Notes under the pieces: model-generated
Seen by the model: the letters and a program-made list of their open reading frames with translations, nothing else
Database searches by the model: none
What the model was told of the DNA's origin: nothing
Program-made: the position numbers and the translations under genes
Shown here: in pieces, positions 43,993 to 52,658 of the stretch
How positions within the stretch are numbered: position 1 is the first letter of the stretch
Layout of the letters: the number at the start of each line of letters is the position of its first letter
Assembly: GCF_020217485.1 (NCBI RefSeq)
Contig: NZ_JAEKMI010000001.1
Location: 62,001-126,000, forward strand
Origin: Mycobacterium sp. WUMAC-067
Lineage (GTDB): Bacteria; Actinomycetota; Actinomycetes; Mycobacteriales; Mycobacteriaceae
Reading direction: 5' to 3'
Length of the DNA stretch: 64,000 bases

Positions 43993-45246
43993 TCAGGCCG
44001 CGGGGTTCTTGTAGATCTGTCCGTTCTTCATGACAAAGCGGACGTCGAGGGTCCTGGCGATGTCATCGAACGGGTCCCCCGGCACGGCGATGATGTCGGC
44101 CAGATAGCCGGGCGCCAGCCTGCCCAACTCGTCGTCGGCGTCGATCAGCTCGGCGGCCACCACCGTGGCCGCGCGGATTGCCTGTGCGGGAGTCATGCCC
44201 CGCGCAACCAGTGCGCCCAGTTCTTTGGCGTTTTGGCCGTGCGGGATGGCCGGCGCGTCGGTACCACACGCGATCCGGACGCCCGCGTCAATCGCCTTGG
44301 GCAGCATGGCCTTTGCGCGTGGGAACACCTCGAGCGCTTTCTTGCGCAGCTCCGGTGCGATGCGGTCGATGGCCATGGCCTCGGTCAGGTATGTGGTCGA
44401 GACCAGGAAGGTGCCGTGGTCGACCATCATCTGGATCGTTTCGTCACTGGCCAAGAAGCCGTGCTCGATGCAGTCGATCCCGGCACGGATGCAGGCTTGT
44501 ACGGCGGTGTCTCCGACGGCGTGTGCGGCCACGCGGACTCCGGCGCGGTGGGCTTCGTCGGCGATCGCGGCGAACTCGGCATCGGAGTACTGCTGCGCGC
44601 CGGGGGCGGTGCTGTGCGACATCACCCCGCCCGAGGCGGAGACCTTGATCAGCTTGGCGCCGTGCCGGATTTGGTAACGCACGCAGGCGATCACGTCGGG
44701 GACGCCGTTGGCGATGCCCTCGGCCACCGACAGCGGCATGACCCCGGGAGCCAACCGCTGAAAGACCGTCGGGTCCAGGTGCCCGCCGTACGGGGTGACG
44801 GCATGGCCGGCGGGATAGATGCGCGGCCCGATGTGCCAGCCCTGGTCGATGGCGCGCTGCAGCGCCACGTCGAGCAGATACCCGCCGGTCTTGACCATCA
44901 GCCCGAGATTGCGCACCGTGGTGAACCCGGCGTCCAGGGTGGTGCGCGCGTTGACCGCACCGCGCAACGTGCGATAGGAGGGGTCGTCCTGCACGCCATG
45001 CATGGGCGACGGCAGGCCCTCCGGTCCGCCGGGCCCGCCGATGAGCAGGTTGAGTTCCATGTCCATCAGGCCCGGCAGCAGCGTCATGTCGCCGAGGTCG
45101 ATGATGGTGGCCGAATCCGGCAGCGGCTCTTCGGGATTGATCGCACCGATGCGTTCGCCTTCGACCACGATCACCGCCGGAGCGTGGATCTGCCCCGTGA
45201 CGACGTCGGCCCAACGCGCCGCCCGCAGGACGGTCGCCTCGGTCAT
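43993..45246 (-). CDS. Amidohydrolase-family protein without the HxH motif
   Basis: A 417-residue amidohydrolase (imidazolonepropionase/prolidase-like). The usual DxHxH at strand 1 reads LMDMELNLL (Glu64, Asn66), so both first metal-ligand His are missing. The carboxylatable Lys (GAKLIKVSASGG), His in VAAHAVGD, His in CIEHGFL and Asp in CGTDAPAIPHG remain. It may bind one metal, use Glu64/Asn66, or be catalytically changed. It is coupled to the small protein upstream (overlap 4 bp). Confidence 0.87.
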   Translation of the reverse strand: MTEATVLRAARWADVVTGQIHAPAVIVVEGERIGAINPEEPLPDSATIIDLGDMTLLPGLMDMELNLLIGGPGGPEGLPSPMHGVQDDPSYRTLRGAVNARTTLDAGFTTVRNLGLMVKTGGYLLDVALQRAIDQGWHIGPRIYPAGHAVTPYGGHLDPTVFQRLAPGVMPLSVAEGIANGVPDVIACVRYQIRHGAKLIKVSASGGVMSHSTAPGAQQYSDAEFAAIADEAHRAGVRVAAHAVGDTAVQACIRAGIDCIEHGFLASDETIQMMVDHGTFLVSTTYLTEAMAIDRIAPELRKKALEVFPRAKAMLPKAIDAGVRIACGTDAPAIPHGQNAKELGALVARGMTPAQAIRAATVVAAELIDADDELGRLAPGYLADIIAVPGDPFDDIARTLDVRFVMKNGQIYKNPAA

Positions 45247-45581
45247 GGAACCGGCTCGGACACGCAGTCCAGGGTCGAAGCGCCCGAGTCGGGGACGCGG
45301 GGTTGCTTCCAGCACTCCACCGGGAACGACACCATGATCATGGAGTAGAGCAGGTGCATCAAATTCAGAACGTCGTCCGGCAAGTCGTCGAGAGAGAACT
45401 TGTCGCAGAACGACAATGCTTCCTCAGCGCGCGGGGTGATCGCGTCGTAGAAGGCCTTCATTTCGACCATCGAACTGGCGAGCCTCTTGGCGTAGCGTTC
45501 GGGTTCGCTGGCCAGGCACCACTCGGCGAACGGTTCGAGGTCGGCGAACTCGGCGGGCAGCATCGTCGGCATCGCGTTCAC
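45243..45581 (-). CDS. Small partner protein of Rieske oxygenase 2
   Basis: A 112-residue paralog of 39947-40279 (same WCLASEPERY, FYDA, CDKFSLDDLPDDVLNLMHLLYSMIMV blocks). The GTG start overlaps the Rieske 2 stop (GTGA); ATG 45572 is possible. The repeated genetic linkage to a Rieske alpha subunit is the best functional clue. Confidence 0.78.
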   Translation of the reverse strand: MNAMPTMLPAEFADLEPFAEWCLASEPERYAKRLASSMVEMKAFYDAITPRAEEALSFCDKFSLDDLPDDVLNLMHLLYSMIMVSFPVECWKQPRVPDSGASTLDCVSEPVP

Positions 45582-46846
45582 ACCCCCGCGCTCGTCGTCC
45601 GGCGATAGTCATCGATCCAGGCCGCGGTCTCCTTGTGCAGGTGCCGGATCAGGACCTCCTGGTCGCAGAGCAAGAACTCGTCGATCACCTCGGATTCGAG
45701 CATCGTCTGGGTCGCCTCCAGCGTGTTGGCGTCCTGCAGCCCGTATTCCTTGAACGACACCGCCGCCAGTTCCTGGGCCACCCGCTCGCGGGGGGTGCGC
45801 GGCGCCGGGAAGTACAGCGTGCCCTCGAAGAGGTGACTGTTGTAAGTCGTCGGCCAGTAGTGGTAGGTCAGATACCAGCCCTGGCCCCAGAACAGGATGA
45901 CGAAGTTCGGGAACAGCTGGAACGAATCCAGCCCCCACGGATCACATTTCGCCGGGTTGAGCCCCTCGGGCATCGGGCCCAGATCGGGCTTGTCCCACGG
46001 CCCGAACAGCCCGCTCTGGCAGATGTCCTCCATCGGTTTGCGCATCTCGTCCGCCATTTCCCAGGCGCGCACCCCCGAGGTGCTGACCAGCCGGTGCGGC
46101 CCGTCCAGCCGGTAGTGCGGGGCCTCAAAACCCGCCTCGGCGGCCGCCTTCGAGTACGCGGTCGGTGACTGGTTCGCGTGCAACACGGGCGCGTGATAGA
46201 ACTCCTGGAACGCGTCCATGTAAAGCTTCCAGTTCGCCTTGACTTCAGAGCGATAGCACCAGCGCGAGATCATCTTGTCGAACGGGTAGCCTTCCAGCCC
46301 GGTGATCATGGGTCCGAGGAACTCTCGCAGCGACTGCTCGGGCTTCTTGGCGAAGTTGACGAAGATGAACCCTTCCCACACGTCGCAGTGCACCGGCACC
46401 AGCCCGTAGCGACCCTTGTCGAGGTCGAAGAATTCCTCCTCCTGCTGCACGAAGGTGAGGTTGCCGTCCAGGTCGTAGCGCCAACCGTGGTATTTGCAGG
46501 TGAACTGCCGGCACACTCCGCTCGTTTCTTCCTGCGGCAGGTCGTTCCACACCAGCTTGTTGCCGCGATGCCGGCACACGTTGTGATAAGCCTTGATATC
46601 GCCAGATGTCGTGCGAACCAGGATGATTGAGGTGTTGACGACCTTCAGTTCCCGGGTGAGGTAACTACCCTTGCGCGGAAGCTGTTCAACGCGACCGACA
46701 TTCAGCCAGGCCCGCTTGAAGATGGCGTCGCGTTCCAACTCGTAGATCTCGGGGCTGATCGAGTCCTCGTAGGACACCGGCGCGGTGCCCAATTCCGGGT
46801 AGTGCTGAGTCCAGCTTCCCTCCGGCGGTTTAGGAAATCGAGGCAT
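45578..46846 (-). CDS. Rieske non-heme iron oxygenase alpha subunit 2
   Basis: A 422-residue paralog of Rieske 1, with strong similarity throughout (PPEGSWTQHYPELGTAPVS start). The Rieske centre is CRHRGNKLVWND...CKYHGW, the iron site NWKLYMDAFQEFYHAPVLH. ATG 46846 follows AAGGAG. First gene of a four-gene operon with the small partner, amidohydrolase and marR. Two closely related oxygenases in one locus could act in succession or on related substrates. Confidence 0.92.
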   Translation of the reverse strand: MPRFPKPPEGSWTQHYPELGTAPVSYEDSISPEIYELERDAIFKRAWLNVGRVEQLPRKGSYLTRELKVVNTSIILVRTTSGDIKAYHNVCRHRGNKLVWNDLPQEETSGVCRQFTCKYHGWRYDLDGNLTFVQQEEEFFDLDKGRYGLVPVHCDVWEGFIFVNFAKKPEQSLREFLGPMITGLEGYPFDKMISRWCYRSEVKANWKLYMDAFQEFYHAPVLHANQSPTAYSKAAAEAGFEAPHYRLDGPHRLVSTSGVRAWEMADEMRKPMEDICQSGLFGPWDKPDLGPMPEGLNPAKCDPWGLDSFQLFPNFVILFWGQGWYLTYHYWPTTYNSHLFEGTLYFPAPRTPRERVAQELAAVSFKEYGLQDANTLEATQTMLESEVIDEFLLCDQEVLIRHLHKETAAWIDDYRRTTSAGV

Positions 46847-46994
46847 GATCGCTCCTTATGCAGTCCAATCTCACCGAAACCTCAGGTGTCAGCCGCTCGC
46901 CGCGGCACTGCCCGCGCGAAAACAACCACCTGCGCACCGGTTTCACCCATCCCTGAGAGCTCCGTCAGGGCCGACGGTATATCCTCGACTCACC

Positions 46995-47014
46995 AATAGC
47001 AAGTAGTTGATACT
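46995..47014 (+). promoter_or_regulatory. Shared element upstream of the aldehyde dehydrogenase
   Basis: AATAGCAAGTAGTTGATACT, 18 bp before the ALDH start, in the divergent region with Rieske 2. It differs by one base from the reductase-operon copy. Probable MarR operator and promoter. Confidence 0.7.
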
Positions 47015-47032
47015 GGCCCCCGGGAGGCGCGG

Positions 47033-48478
47033 ATGGACCACAACCCCGCACTGCAAATCGCCGCAAGAGACGGGGCACGGCCGCCCGCCGGCGTCCTGCG
47101 CGTCATCTCGCCGCACACCGAGGAACCCATCGCCGAGGTCAATGCGGCGGGATCCGACGACGTCGACGCGGCGGTGGCCGGCGCGCGGGCGGCCTTCGGG
47201 CCCTGGGGCCGCAGCGAGCCGGCGGAGCGGATCGCCGCGATCCGGCGCCTGGCCGACATCTACGACGGACGCCGCGCGGAGATGGCCACGACGATCACGG
47301 CCGAGATCGGCGCCCCGATCAGCTTCGCCCAGCGCGCCCAGGTCGGCCTGCCGGCGTTCATGATGCGCGCGTTCTGCGACCTGGCCGAAAGGCATCCGTG
47401 GCAGGAGACGAGGCCCGGGTTCTTCGGGAGCGACGTGCACGTCCGCAAGGAACCCGTCGGCGTCGTCGCGGCGATCGTGCCGTGGAACATGCCCCAGTTC
47501 CTCATCGTCACCAAACTGGTGCCCGCGCTGTTGGCCGGCTGCACCGTCGTGCTCAAGCCTGCCCCCGAAAGCCCGTTGGACGCACTGCTTTTGGGCGAGA
47601 TGATCACCGAGGCCGGCCTGCCGCCGGGCGTGGTCAGCGTCCTGCCGGGCGACGGTGCGCTGGGCGCCTACCTCGTCGCCCACCGTGGCGTGGACAAGGT
47701 GTCGTTCACCGGCTCCACCACGGCGGGGCGCGCCGTGGCCGCATCCTGCGCGGTCAACCTCACCAAGGTCAGCCTGGAACTCGGCGGCAAGTCCGCCGCC
47801 GTGGTCCTCGACGACGCATCGCCGGACAAGGTGGCCGCCGGGGTGCGCTCCGCGAGCCTGTCCAACAGCGGCCAGATCTGCAATGCGCTCACCCGGGTGC
47901 TGGTCCCGCAGGGGCGCCACGACGAGTACGTCGACGCGCTCGCGGCCGAGATGGCCGGCCTTCGCGTCGGCGATCCCAACGATCCCGACACCCAGCTCGG
48001 TCCGTTGGTGTCCCGGCGCCAGCAGCAGCGCGTTCGCGACTACATCCAGATCGGTCAGGACGAGGGCGCGCGCGTCGTCGTCGGCGGCACCGACATGCCC
48101 GACGGGCTCGACCGCGGCTGGTATGTCCGGCCCACCCTGTTCGCGGCGGCCGACAACACCATGCGCATCGCCCGGGAAGAGATCTTCGGGCCCGTCATCA
48201 CCGTCATCCCCTACCGCGATGACGAGGAGGCGCTGGCGATCGCCAACGATTCCGATTACGGCCTGGCGGGATCGGTGTGGAGCGACGACACCGACCGCGC
48301 GCTGGCGATGGCCACCCGCATCCACACCGGGACCGTCGGCGTCAACCAGGGGTACACGATGGATCCCTTCGCGCCCTTCGGCGGGGTCAAGGCAAGCGGC
48401 TACGGACGCGAGCTCGGGCCCGAAGGCCTCGACAGCTACCTGGACACGAAATCGATCGCGATCGCCGCGGGATCCTAG
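47033..48478 (+). CDS. Aldehyde dehydrogenase
   Basis: A 481-residue NAD(P)-dependent aldehyde dehydrogenase. It has VPWNMPQFLIVTK, FTGSTTAGR, the general base in LELGGKSAAVV, the catalytic Cys in NSGQICNA and EEIFGPVITV. ATG 47033 follows GGGAGG. It is divergent from the Rieske 2 operon and shares the 20-bp element with the reductase operon, so it probably finishes oxidation of an aldehyde released in the pathway. Confidence 0.93.
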   Translation: MDHNPALQIAARDGARPPAGVLRVISPHTEEPIAEVNAAGSDDVDAAVAGARAAFGPWGRSEPAERIAAIRRLADIYDGRRAEMATTITAEIGAPISFAQRAQVGLPAFMMRAFCDLAERHPWQETRPGFFGSDVHVRKEPVGVVAAIVPWNMPQFLIVTKLVPALLAGCTVVLKPAPESPLDALLLGEMITEAGLPPGVVSVLPGDGALGAYLVAHRGVDKVSFTGSTTAGRAVAASCAVNLTKVSLELGGKSAAVVLDDASPDKVAAGVRSASLSNSGQICNALTRVLVPQGRHDEYVDALAAEMAGLRVGDPNDPDTQLGPLVSRRQQQRVRDYIQIGQDEGARVVVGGTDMPDGLDRGWYVRPTLFAAADNTMRIAREEIFGPVITVIPYRDDEEALAIANDSDYGLAGSVWSDDTDRALAMATRIHTGTVGVNQGYTMDPFAPFGGVKASGYGRELGPEGLDSYLDTKSIAIAAGS

Positions 48479-48479
48479 A

Positions 48480-48511
48480 ATCCGTTGCCGCCCTTGGCGT
48501 TTGGCACGGAT
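48480..48511 (+). terminator. Terminator after the aldehyde dehydrogenase
   Basis: ATCCGTTGCC pairs with GGCACGGAT (one bulge), with an inner GCC/GGC, directly after the stop codon. It can also serve the convergent small gene. Confidence 0.5.
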
Positions 48512-48522
48512 CTAAGGCATTG

Positions 48523-48756
48523 TCATGCCGCTTTGGCGTATCTGCGAACCACGTCGTCCTCGCCGAACGTGCTGGTGCGCTGTTGGCCGTTGTCGTCGCG
48601 GCTGAAAAATGTCCATTGCCGCGGACCGCTCTGCGGACCACTGATCATTTTCACGGTCAGGCGCAATTCCGTGGGGCGCCGCGTGCCGATGACGTCGCCG
48701 ACCCGGATCTGCGACGGGTGAATCTCGGGTGCGTCGGACCAATTCTGTGTGGACAT
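48523..48756 (-). CDS. Small conserved-looking protein of unknown function
   Basis: A 77-residue soluble protein: a short N-terminus, then a beta-rich part (IRVGDVIGTRRPTELRLTV, RQWTFFSRDDNG, TSTFGEDDVVRRYAKAA). A very strong GGGAGG site lies nine bases before ATG 48756, which decides against the ATG at 48765. No family recognised. Confidence 0.7.
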   Translation of the reverse strand: MSTQNWSDAPEIHPSQIRVGDVIGTRRPTELRLTVKMISGPQSGPRQWTFFSRDDNGQQRTSTFGEDDVVRRYAKAA

Positions 48757-48966
48757 GATGTCCATCCTCCCTTGTTCCCACCAGCCTATCCGCAGTTCCG
48801 CGTTTCTCGCGGGCGGATCAGCTTGCCGCGGCCGTCGCCCTTACCCGGACGGGCGGCGCGCCCTCTGGGGAGACGCGCCTGAGGTCAGTAGCATGTCCTC
48901 GGCACCTCATACGTCCCGAGATGACCAAAACAGGCCTGTAGCTGGCCTGACGCAGGGGAGGTGGCG

Positions 48967-50601
48967 GTGAGCAGATTCGTTGATGCGATGCTGTGCGCTG
49001 CGGAGACGAGTACCCACGGCCTGGTGACCGGCGAGCCCGGTTCGCCAGTTCGGTCCACCTGGACCGAAGTTCATCAGAGCGCCCGGCGGGTAGCCGGCGG
49101 ATTGGCGGCGCTCCGGGTCGGCGCGGGCGATCGGGTCGGTGTGCTGGCCGGCGCCCCGGCGGAAGTCGCGCCGATCGCGCAGGGTGTGTGGCTGCGCGGC
49201 GCGTGTCTGACGATGCTGCATCAACCGACGCCACGCACCGATCTGCAGGCGTGGGTCCGCGACACCCTGGCGGTCATCACGATGATCGAGGCGACCGTCG
49301 TGATCGTGTCGGAGCCGTTCATGGCCGCCGTGGACGTGTTGGCCGAGCACGACGTCGCGGTGGTGACGATGGCCGAGCTGTTGAGCGCCGCACCGACCGC
49401 TGTCGTCGACAGCGGTGAGGACGATCTGGCGCTTCTGCAGTTGACGTCGGGCTCGACGGATTGTCCCAAAGCAGTGATGATCACTCATGCGAACGTGATC
49501 GCCAACGCCGAGGCGATGTTCGTCGGTGCCCGGTACGACCTGGATACCGATGTGATCGTGAGCTGGTTACCTCTTTTCCACGACATGGGAATGACCGGAT
49601 TTTTAACGGTGCCAATGCTATTCGGTGCCGAGTTGGTCAAGATCACGCCGATCGACTTCCTGTCCGATATCTTGTTGTGGCCCAAGTTGATCGATAAGTA
49701 CCGAGCGACCATGACCGCGGCACCGAATTTTGCCTACGCGTTGCTGGCCAAGCGGTTACGGCGGCACGCAAAGCCCGGTGATTTTGATCTGTCGTCGTTG
49801 CGGTGGGCGTTATCGGGTTCCGAACAGGTCGAACCGGCCGACGTGGAGGAACTGTGTTTGGCCGGCGCGCCGTTCGGACTGCGTCCAGAAGCGATCTTGC
49901 CCGCCTATGGAATGGCCGAAACAACTGTGGCAGTGTCATTTTCGGAGTGTGGCCGTGGACTCGTCGTCGATGAGGTGGACGGCGACATGCTGGCGGTGCT
50001 GCGGCGCGCAGTGCCCGCCTCCACCGGCCGCACCCGTCGGCTCGCGTCGCTGGGGCCGCTGCTGAACGGCATACAGGCACGCATCGTCGATGAGGACGGC
50101 GCCCTTCTGGCGCCTCGAGGTGTGGGAGTCATCGAGTTGCGGGGTGATCCGGTCACGTCCGGGTATGTCACGACGGCCGGTTTTGTGGCCGCTCAAGACA
50201 ATCAGGGGTGGTTGAACACGGGCGATCTGGGTTACCTCACCGAGCAGGGCCACGTGGTCGTCTGCGGTCGGGCCAAAGACGTCATCATCATGGCCGGACG
50301 CAACATCTACCCCGGTGATGTCGAACGTGCTGCCGGGCGGGTCGTCGGCGTGCGCGCCGGGTGTGTGGCGGCCGTGCGGCTCGATGCCGGCCATTCTCGG
50401 GAATCGTTTGCCGTTGCGGTGGAGTCGAACGACGTCGACGATCCCGCGCAGGTGCGGCGCATCAAGCACGAGGTCGCTCACGAAGTCGTCACCGAAGTCG
50501 CGGCTCGGCCACGCAGCGTGGTGGTGCTGGCTCCAGGGGCGATTCCCAAGACGCCGTCCGGCAAGCTGCGTCGCGGTTACGCGCTGCCCCTGGTCACCTG
50601 A
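48967..50601 (+). CDS. Acyl-CoA/acyl-AMP ligase (FadD family)
   Basis: A 544-residue adenylate-forming enzyme. The P-loop is [20 protein letters not shown], followed by [15 protein letters not shown] and [17 protein letters not shown]. The A8 hinge is [32 protein letters not shown], and the C-terminal [10 protein letters not shown] supplies the catalytic Lys. The motif set resembles FAAL-type ligases that load fatty acids on carrier proteins, but the CoA-ligase alternative stands; no PKS or carrier is adjacent. Start GTG 48967 or 48961. Confidence 0.87.
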   Translation: MSRFVDAMLCAAETSTHGLVTGEPGSPVRSTWTEVHQSARRVAGGLAALRVGAGDRVGVLAGAPAEVAPIAQGVWLRGACLTMLHQPTPRTDLQAWVRDTLAVITMIEATVVIVSEPFMAAVDVLAEHDVAVVTMAELLSAAPTAVVDSGEDDLALLQLTSGSTDCPKAVMITHANVIANAEAMFVGARYDLDTDVIVSWLPLFHDMGMTGFLTVPMLFGAELVKITPIDFLSDILLWPKLIDKYRATMTAAPNFAYALLAKRLRRHAKPGDFDLSSLRWALSGSEQVEPADVEELCLAGAPFGLRPEAILPAYGMAETTVAVSFSECGRGLVVDEVDGDMLAVLRRAVPASTGRTRRLASLGPLLNGIQARIVDEDGALLAPRGVGVIELRGDPVTSGYVTTAGFVAAQDNQGWLNTGDLGYLTEQGHVVVCGRAKDVIIMAGRNIYPGDVERAAGRVVGVRAGCVAAVRLDAGHSRESFAVAVESNDVDDPAQVRRIKHEVAHEVVTEVAARPRSVVVLAPGAIPKTPSGKLRRGYALPLVT

Positions 50602-50768
50602 CCGCGCTCCTATAGCGAGCAAACCTCGATGGTGGGGTAGCGTCGAAGGTGAGCCGTTTCGTTGTCCGCGGAAATTACCGCAATGGGCGCAGTGAACACC
50701 CAAGGGCAATGTGATTCCTCCACTCGCACGCGACCGCGGACGAGCGATGCCGAACTTAGGAACAATCT

Positions 50769-51209
50769 GTGTATCGCACGTTGAGCCGACGCACGGCCGT
50801 CCCCGTCCGGGTCTCGGTAGCCCACCAGTTGGGCGGCGACATCGACGGAGCGTGGTGGCCACGCGCGGACCGCATCACCAACGAATTGCCCGGCCTTGTC
50901 GCGGCACTGACACCCCTGCTCGGCGACATCTGCTCTGTCAACGTCAACTGGCCGGCCCTACAACGGCCGCCCGATTTCAACTGGCACGGATGGGAACACA
51001 AGCGCCAGCACGTGATGACGTTCATCGGCAGCGAGGAGCGGGTGAACCTTTTGATCGTTCCTTATGCGACGTACAGCGGGCTTGCGCTGATGGTGCTGCG
51101 CCGCGCGGCCGGGCTGCCCGTCGAGGGCAAGGACCGCGACAAACCCGCATTTGTCACCGCCGGCTCGATCCTGCAGGCCGCCCGACAACAACGCGCCCTC
51201 GACTGTTAA
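50769..51209 (+). CDS. DUF5994-like protein
   Basis: A 146-residue protein with the pattern seen in mycobacterial DUF5994 members: GDIDGAWWPRADRITNELPGLVAAL, then FNWHGWEHKRQHVMTF and NLLIVPYATYSGLALMVLRRAAG. The Trp-rich and His-rich centre is distinctive. GTG 50769. Function unknown. Its end overlaps the convergent small gene by 4 bp. Confidence 0.72.
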   Translation: MYRTLSRRTAVPVRVSVAHQLGGDIDGAWWPRADRITNELPGLVAALTPLLGDICSVNVNWPALQRPPDFNWHGWEHKRQHVMTFIGSEERVNLLIVPYATYSGLALMVLRRAAGLPVEGKDRDKPAFVTAGSILQAARQQRALDC

Positions 51210-51484
51210 GCGATTTCGCTGACGACGTAGACGGCGACATAACCGATCGGGATACCGGTCCAGGTTGCAATGCACTCGCGCGCGGCCAGTTCCACCGCGG
51301 CCCGACTGGTCGTGCGGGTGGTCCGGCCGATTTCGGGAACGCTGATCGCCCATCCGTCGGCGTCGCGGGTGACTTCGATGTCGAAGCACTGACCGACCAT
51401 CGGACATTTCACGCGGGGAGCGACCCGCTGTCGACGGACGCTACGCGGCGCTTGTCGGCGCAGCAGAGTGGGCTGAACAGGCAT
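51206..51484 (-). CDS. HicB-like small protein
   Basis: A 92-residue protein. A very basic N-terminus (LLRRQAPRSVRRQRVAPRVK) precedes a HicB-fold-like half: FDIEVTRDADGWAISVPEIGRTTRTTSRAAVELAARECIATWTG. HicB antitoxins share the beta-rich domain with VP-x-I/L-G. No HicA partner is adjacent, so it may be an orphan. The inner ATG of MVGQCF is an alternative start. Confidence 0.6.
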   Translation of the reverse strand: MPVQPTLLRRQAPRSVRRQRVAPRVKCPMVGQCFDIEVTRDADGWAISVPEIGRTTRTTSRAAVELAARECIATWTGIPIGYVAVYVVSEIA

Positions 51485-51605
51485 GGCTGCTTTCCTGAGT
51501 CGCAATCGAACCGCGGGCTAGATTAATGCGCCCCAAGACGAAAACCTAATCGGCGGATCGCCGCCGCATAACGGCGTTGCCCGAAGCCGGCGTGGTTCGC
51601 AGCGG

Positions 51606-51983
51606 TCACGGGTGGCTCCAGCCGCGCAGTTGTGCCGCAATGTCGTCGAGACCGGCCATCGCACCGGTGGCCACCCGGATCACCAAATCGAAGCGATCGT
51701 CCTCGGGCGCACTGATCCACTGGGCGTTGATTGCCAGGAACGTCCGGCAGGCCGCCCACCCGAGTCGCTTGTTCCCGTCCACCAGCGCGTGATTCCGTGT
51801 CAGCGAATGCAGCAGTGCGGCGGCCTTGACGTGCAGATCCGGGTAGGCGTCCTGGCCAAAGATGGAGGCTCGAGGACGCGCCAGAGCGGATTCAAGCAAG
51901 CCGTAATCCCGGACAATGACGTCCACTCCGACGGCTTTTCGGGCAATTTCCAGAAGATCCTCGAGGTCCAGATAGTCCGTCAT
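51606..51983 (-). CDS. Doc-type (death-on-curing) toxin
   Basis: A 125-residue Fic/Doc-fold protein with the active-site loop HALVDGNKRLGW (Doc HxFxDGNKR-like, Leu in place of Phe) and an N-terminal YLDLEDLLEIA helix. Doc phosphorylates EF-Tu in the known system. It overlaps the upstream small gene by 4 bp, the usual antitoxin-toxin order. Confidence 0.87.
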   Translation of the reverse strand: MTDYLDLEDLLEIARKAVGVDVIVRDYGLLESALARPRASIFGQDAYPDLHVKAAALLHSLTRNHALVDGNKRLGWAACRTFLAINAQWISAPEDDRFDLVIRVATGAMAGLDDIAAQLRGWSHP

Positions 51984-52186
51984 GCGTCCTTGAGGCGCTC
52001 CAGAACACCTGCCTCCTCGCGAAGCACGCGCTGCAGCGCATCGGCGACCTTGGCCTTGTGCGCCCGCCGGGCGATGTACTCGTCGATGGCCGACAGCGCG
52101 ACGGCCTGCATCGATCGGCCTTCCGCACTGGCCTGCCTGCGCAGCGCTTCCGCCTGCTGTTCACTGGGCCGAAGAGTCATTCCCAT
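51980..52186 (-). CDS. Antitoxin (ribbon-helix-helix-like) of the Doc module
   Basis: A 68-residue protein. MTLRPSEQQAEALRRQASAEGRSMQAVALSAIDEYIARR reads like a ribbon-helix-helix DNA-binding domain, and the C-terminal helix (ALQRVLREEAGVLERLK) would cover the toxin. It starts at ATG 52186 or 52180. Upstream, GATACC occurs twice (a possible operator). The TA pair lies about 360 bp from tRNA-Ala. Confidence 0.8.
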   Translation of the reverse strand: MGMTLRPSEQQAEALRRQASAEGRSMQAVALSAIDEYIARRAHKAKVADALQRVLREEAGVLERLKDA

Positions 52187-52288
52187 AGCCGAATGATACC
52201 GGACTGATACCACGGCGCGCCTAGTAATGTGTGATGTAGGCCACATCTGCGCGTGATATGTTGCGGGCGTCACAACCAAGGAGATTTC

Positions 52289-52504
52289 ATGGTGGGCGTG
52301 AATCGTACGAACAAGGCCATGGTCACGCCTCGTTCCGGCGCGGCGGTCAATTCGCACCGGCTGTTCATGGCGTTTCTGGCCGTCACGATATTCATCAGCG
52401 CGGTCGCCGGCGTCGTCGCCGCGGCGTCGACGGGGCACGAGACCGCCGCGCTCGTCATCGCGCTCGTGGCCGGCGGGAGTTTCATGACCGCCGCATTCTG
52501 CTAG
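52289..52504 (+). CDS. Small membrane protein
   Basis: A 71-residue protein with two hydrophobic segments (LFMAFLAVTIFISAVAGVVAAAS and AALVIALVAGGSFMTAAFC), preceded by a strong AAGGAGAT site. Function unknown. Confidence 0.7.
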   Translation: MVGVNRTNKAMVTPRSGAAVNSHRLFMAFLAVTIFISAVAGVVAAASTGHETAALVIALVAGGSFMTAAFC

Positions 52505-52545
52505 ACCCGCGACGTCGATTGGCGCGATGCGCCCAGTTATTTCGG

Positions 52546-52618
52546 TGGAGCTAAGGGGACTCGAACCCCTGACCCCCACACTGCCAGTGTGGTGCGCTAC
52601 CAGCTGCGCCATAGCCCC
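52546..52618 (-). tRNA. tRNA-Ala (anticodon GGC)
   Basis: On the minus strand the full cloverleaf can be drawn: acceptor GGGGCTA/TAGCTCC (one G-U), D-arm GCGC-AGCTGGTA-GCGC, anticodon stem CCACA/TGTGG with loop CTGGCAG (anticodon GGC), and T-arm AGGGG-TTCGAGT-CCCCT. Discriminator A; CCA is not encoded. Confidence 0.95.
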
Positions 52619-52658
52619 AAGTCGTGCTCATCGAAGCTACACCACCGGTAACCGTCCT

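Noticed and set aside
52546-52618. Prophage or integrative element inserted at tRNA-Ala
   Set aside because: No integrase and no duplicated tRNA 3' end were seen on either side within the window.
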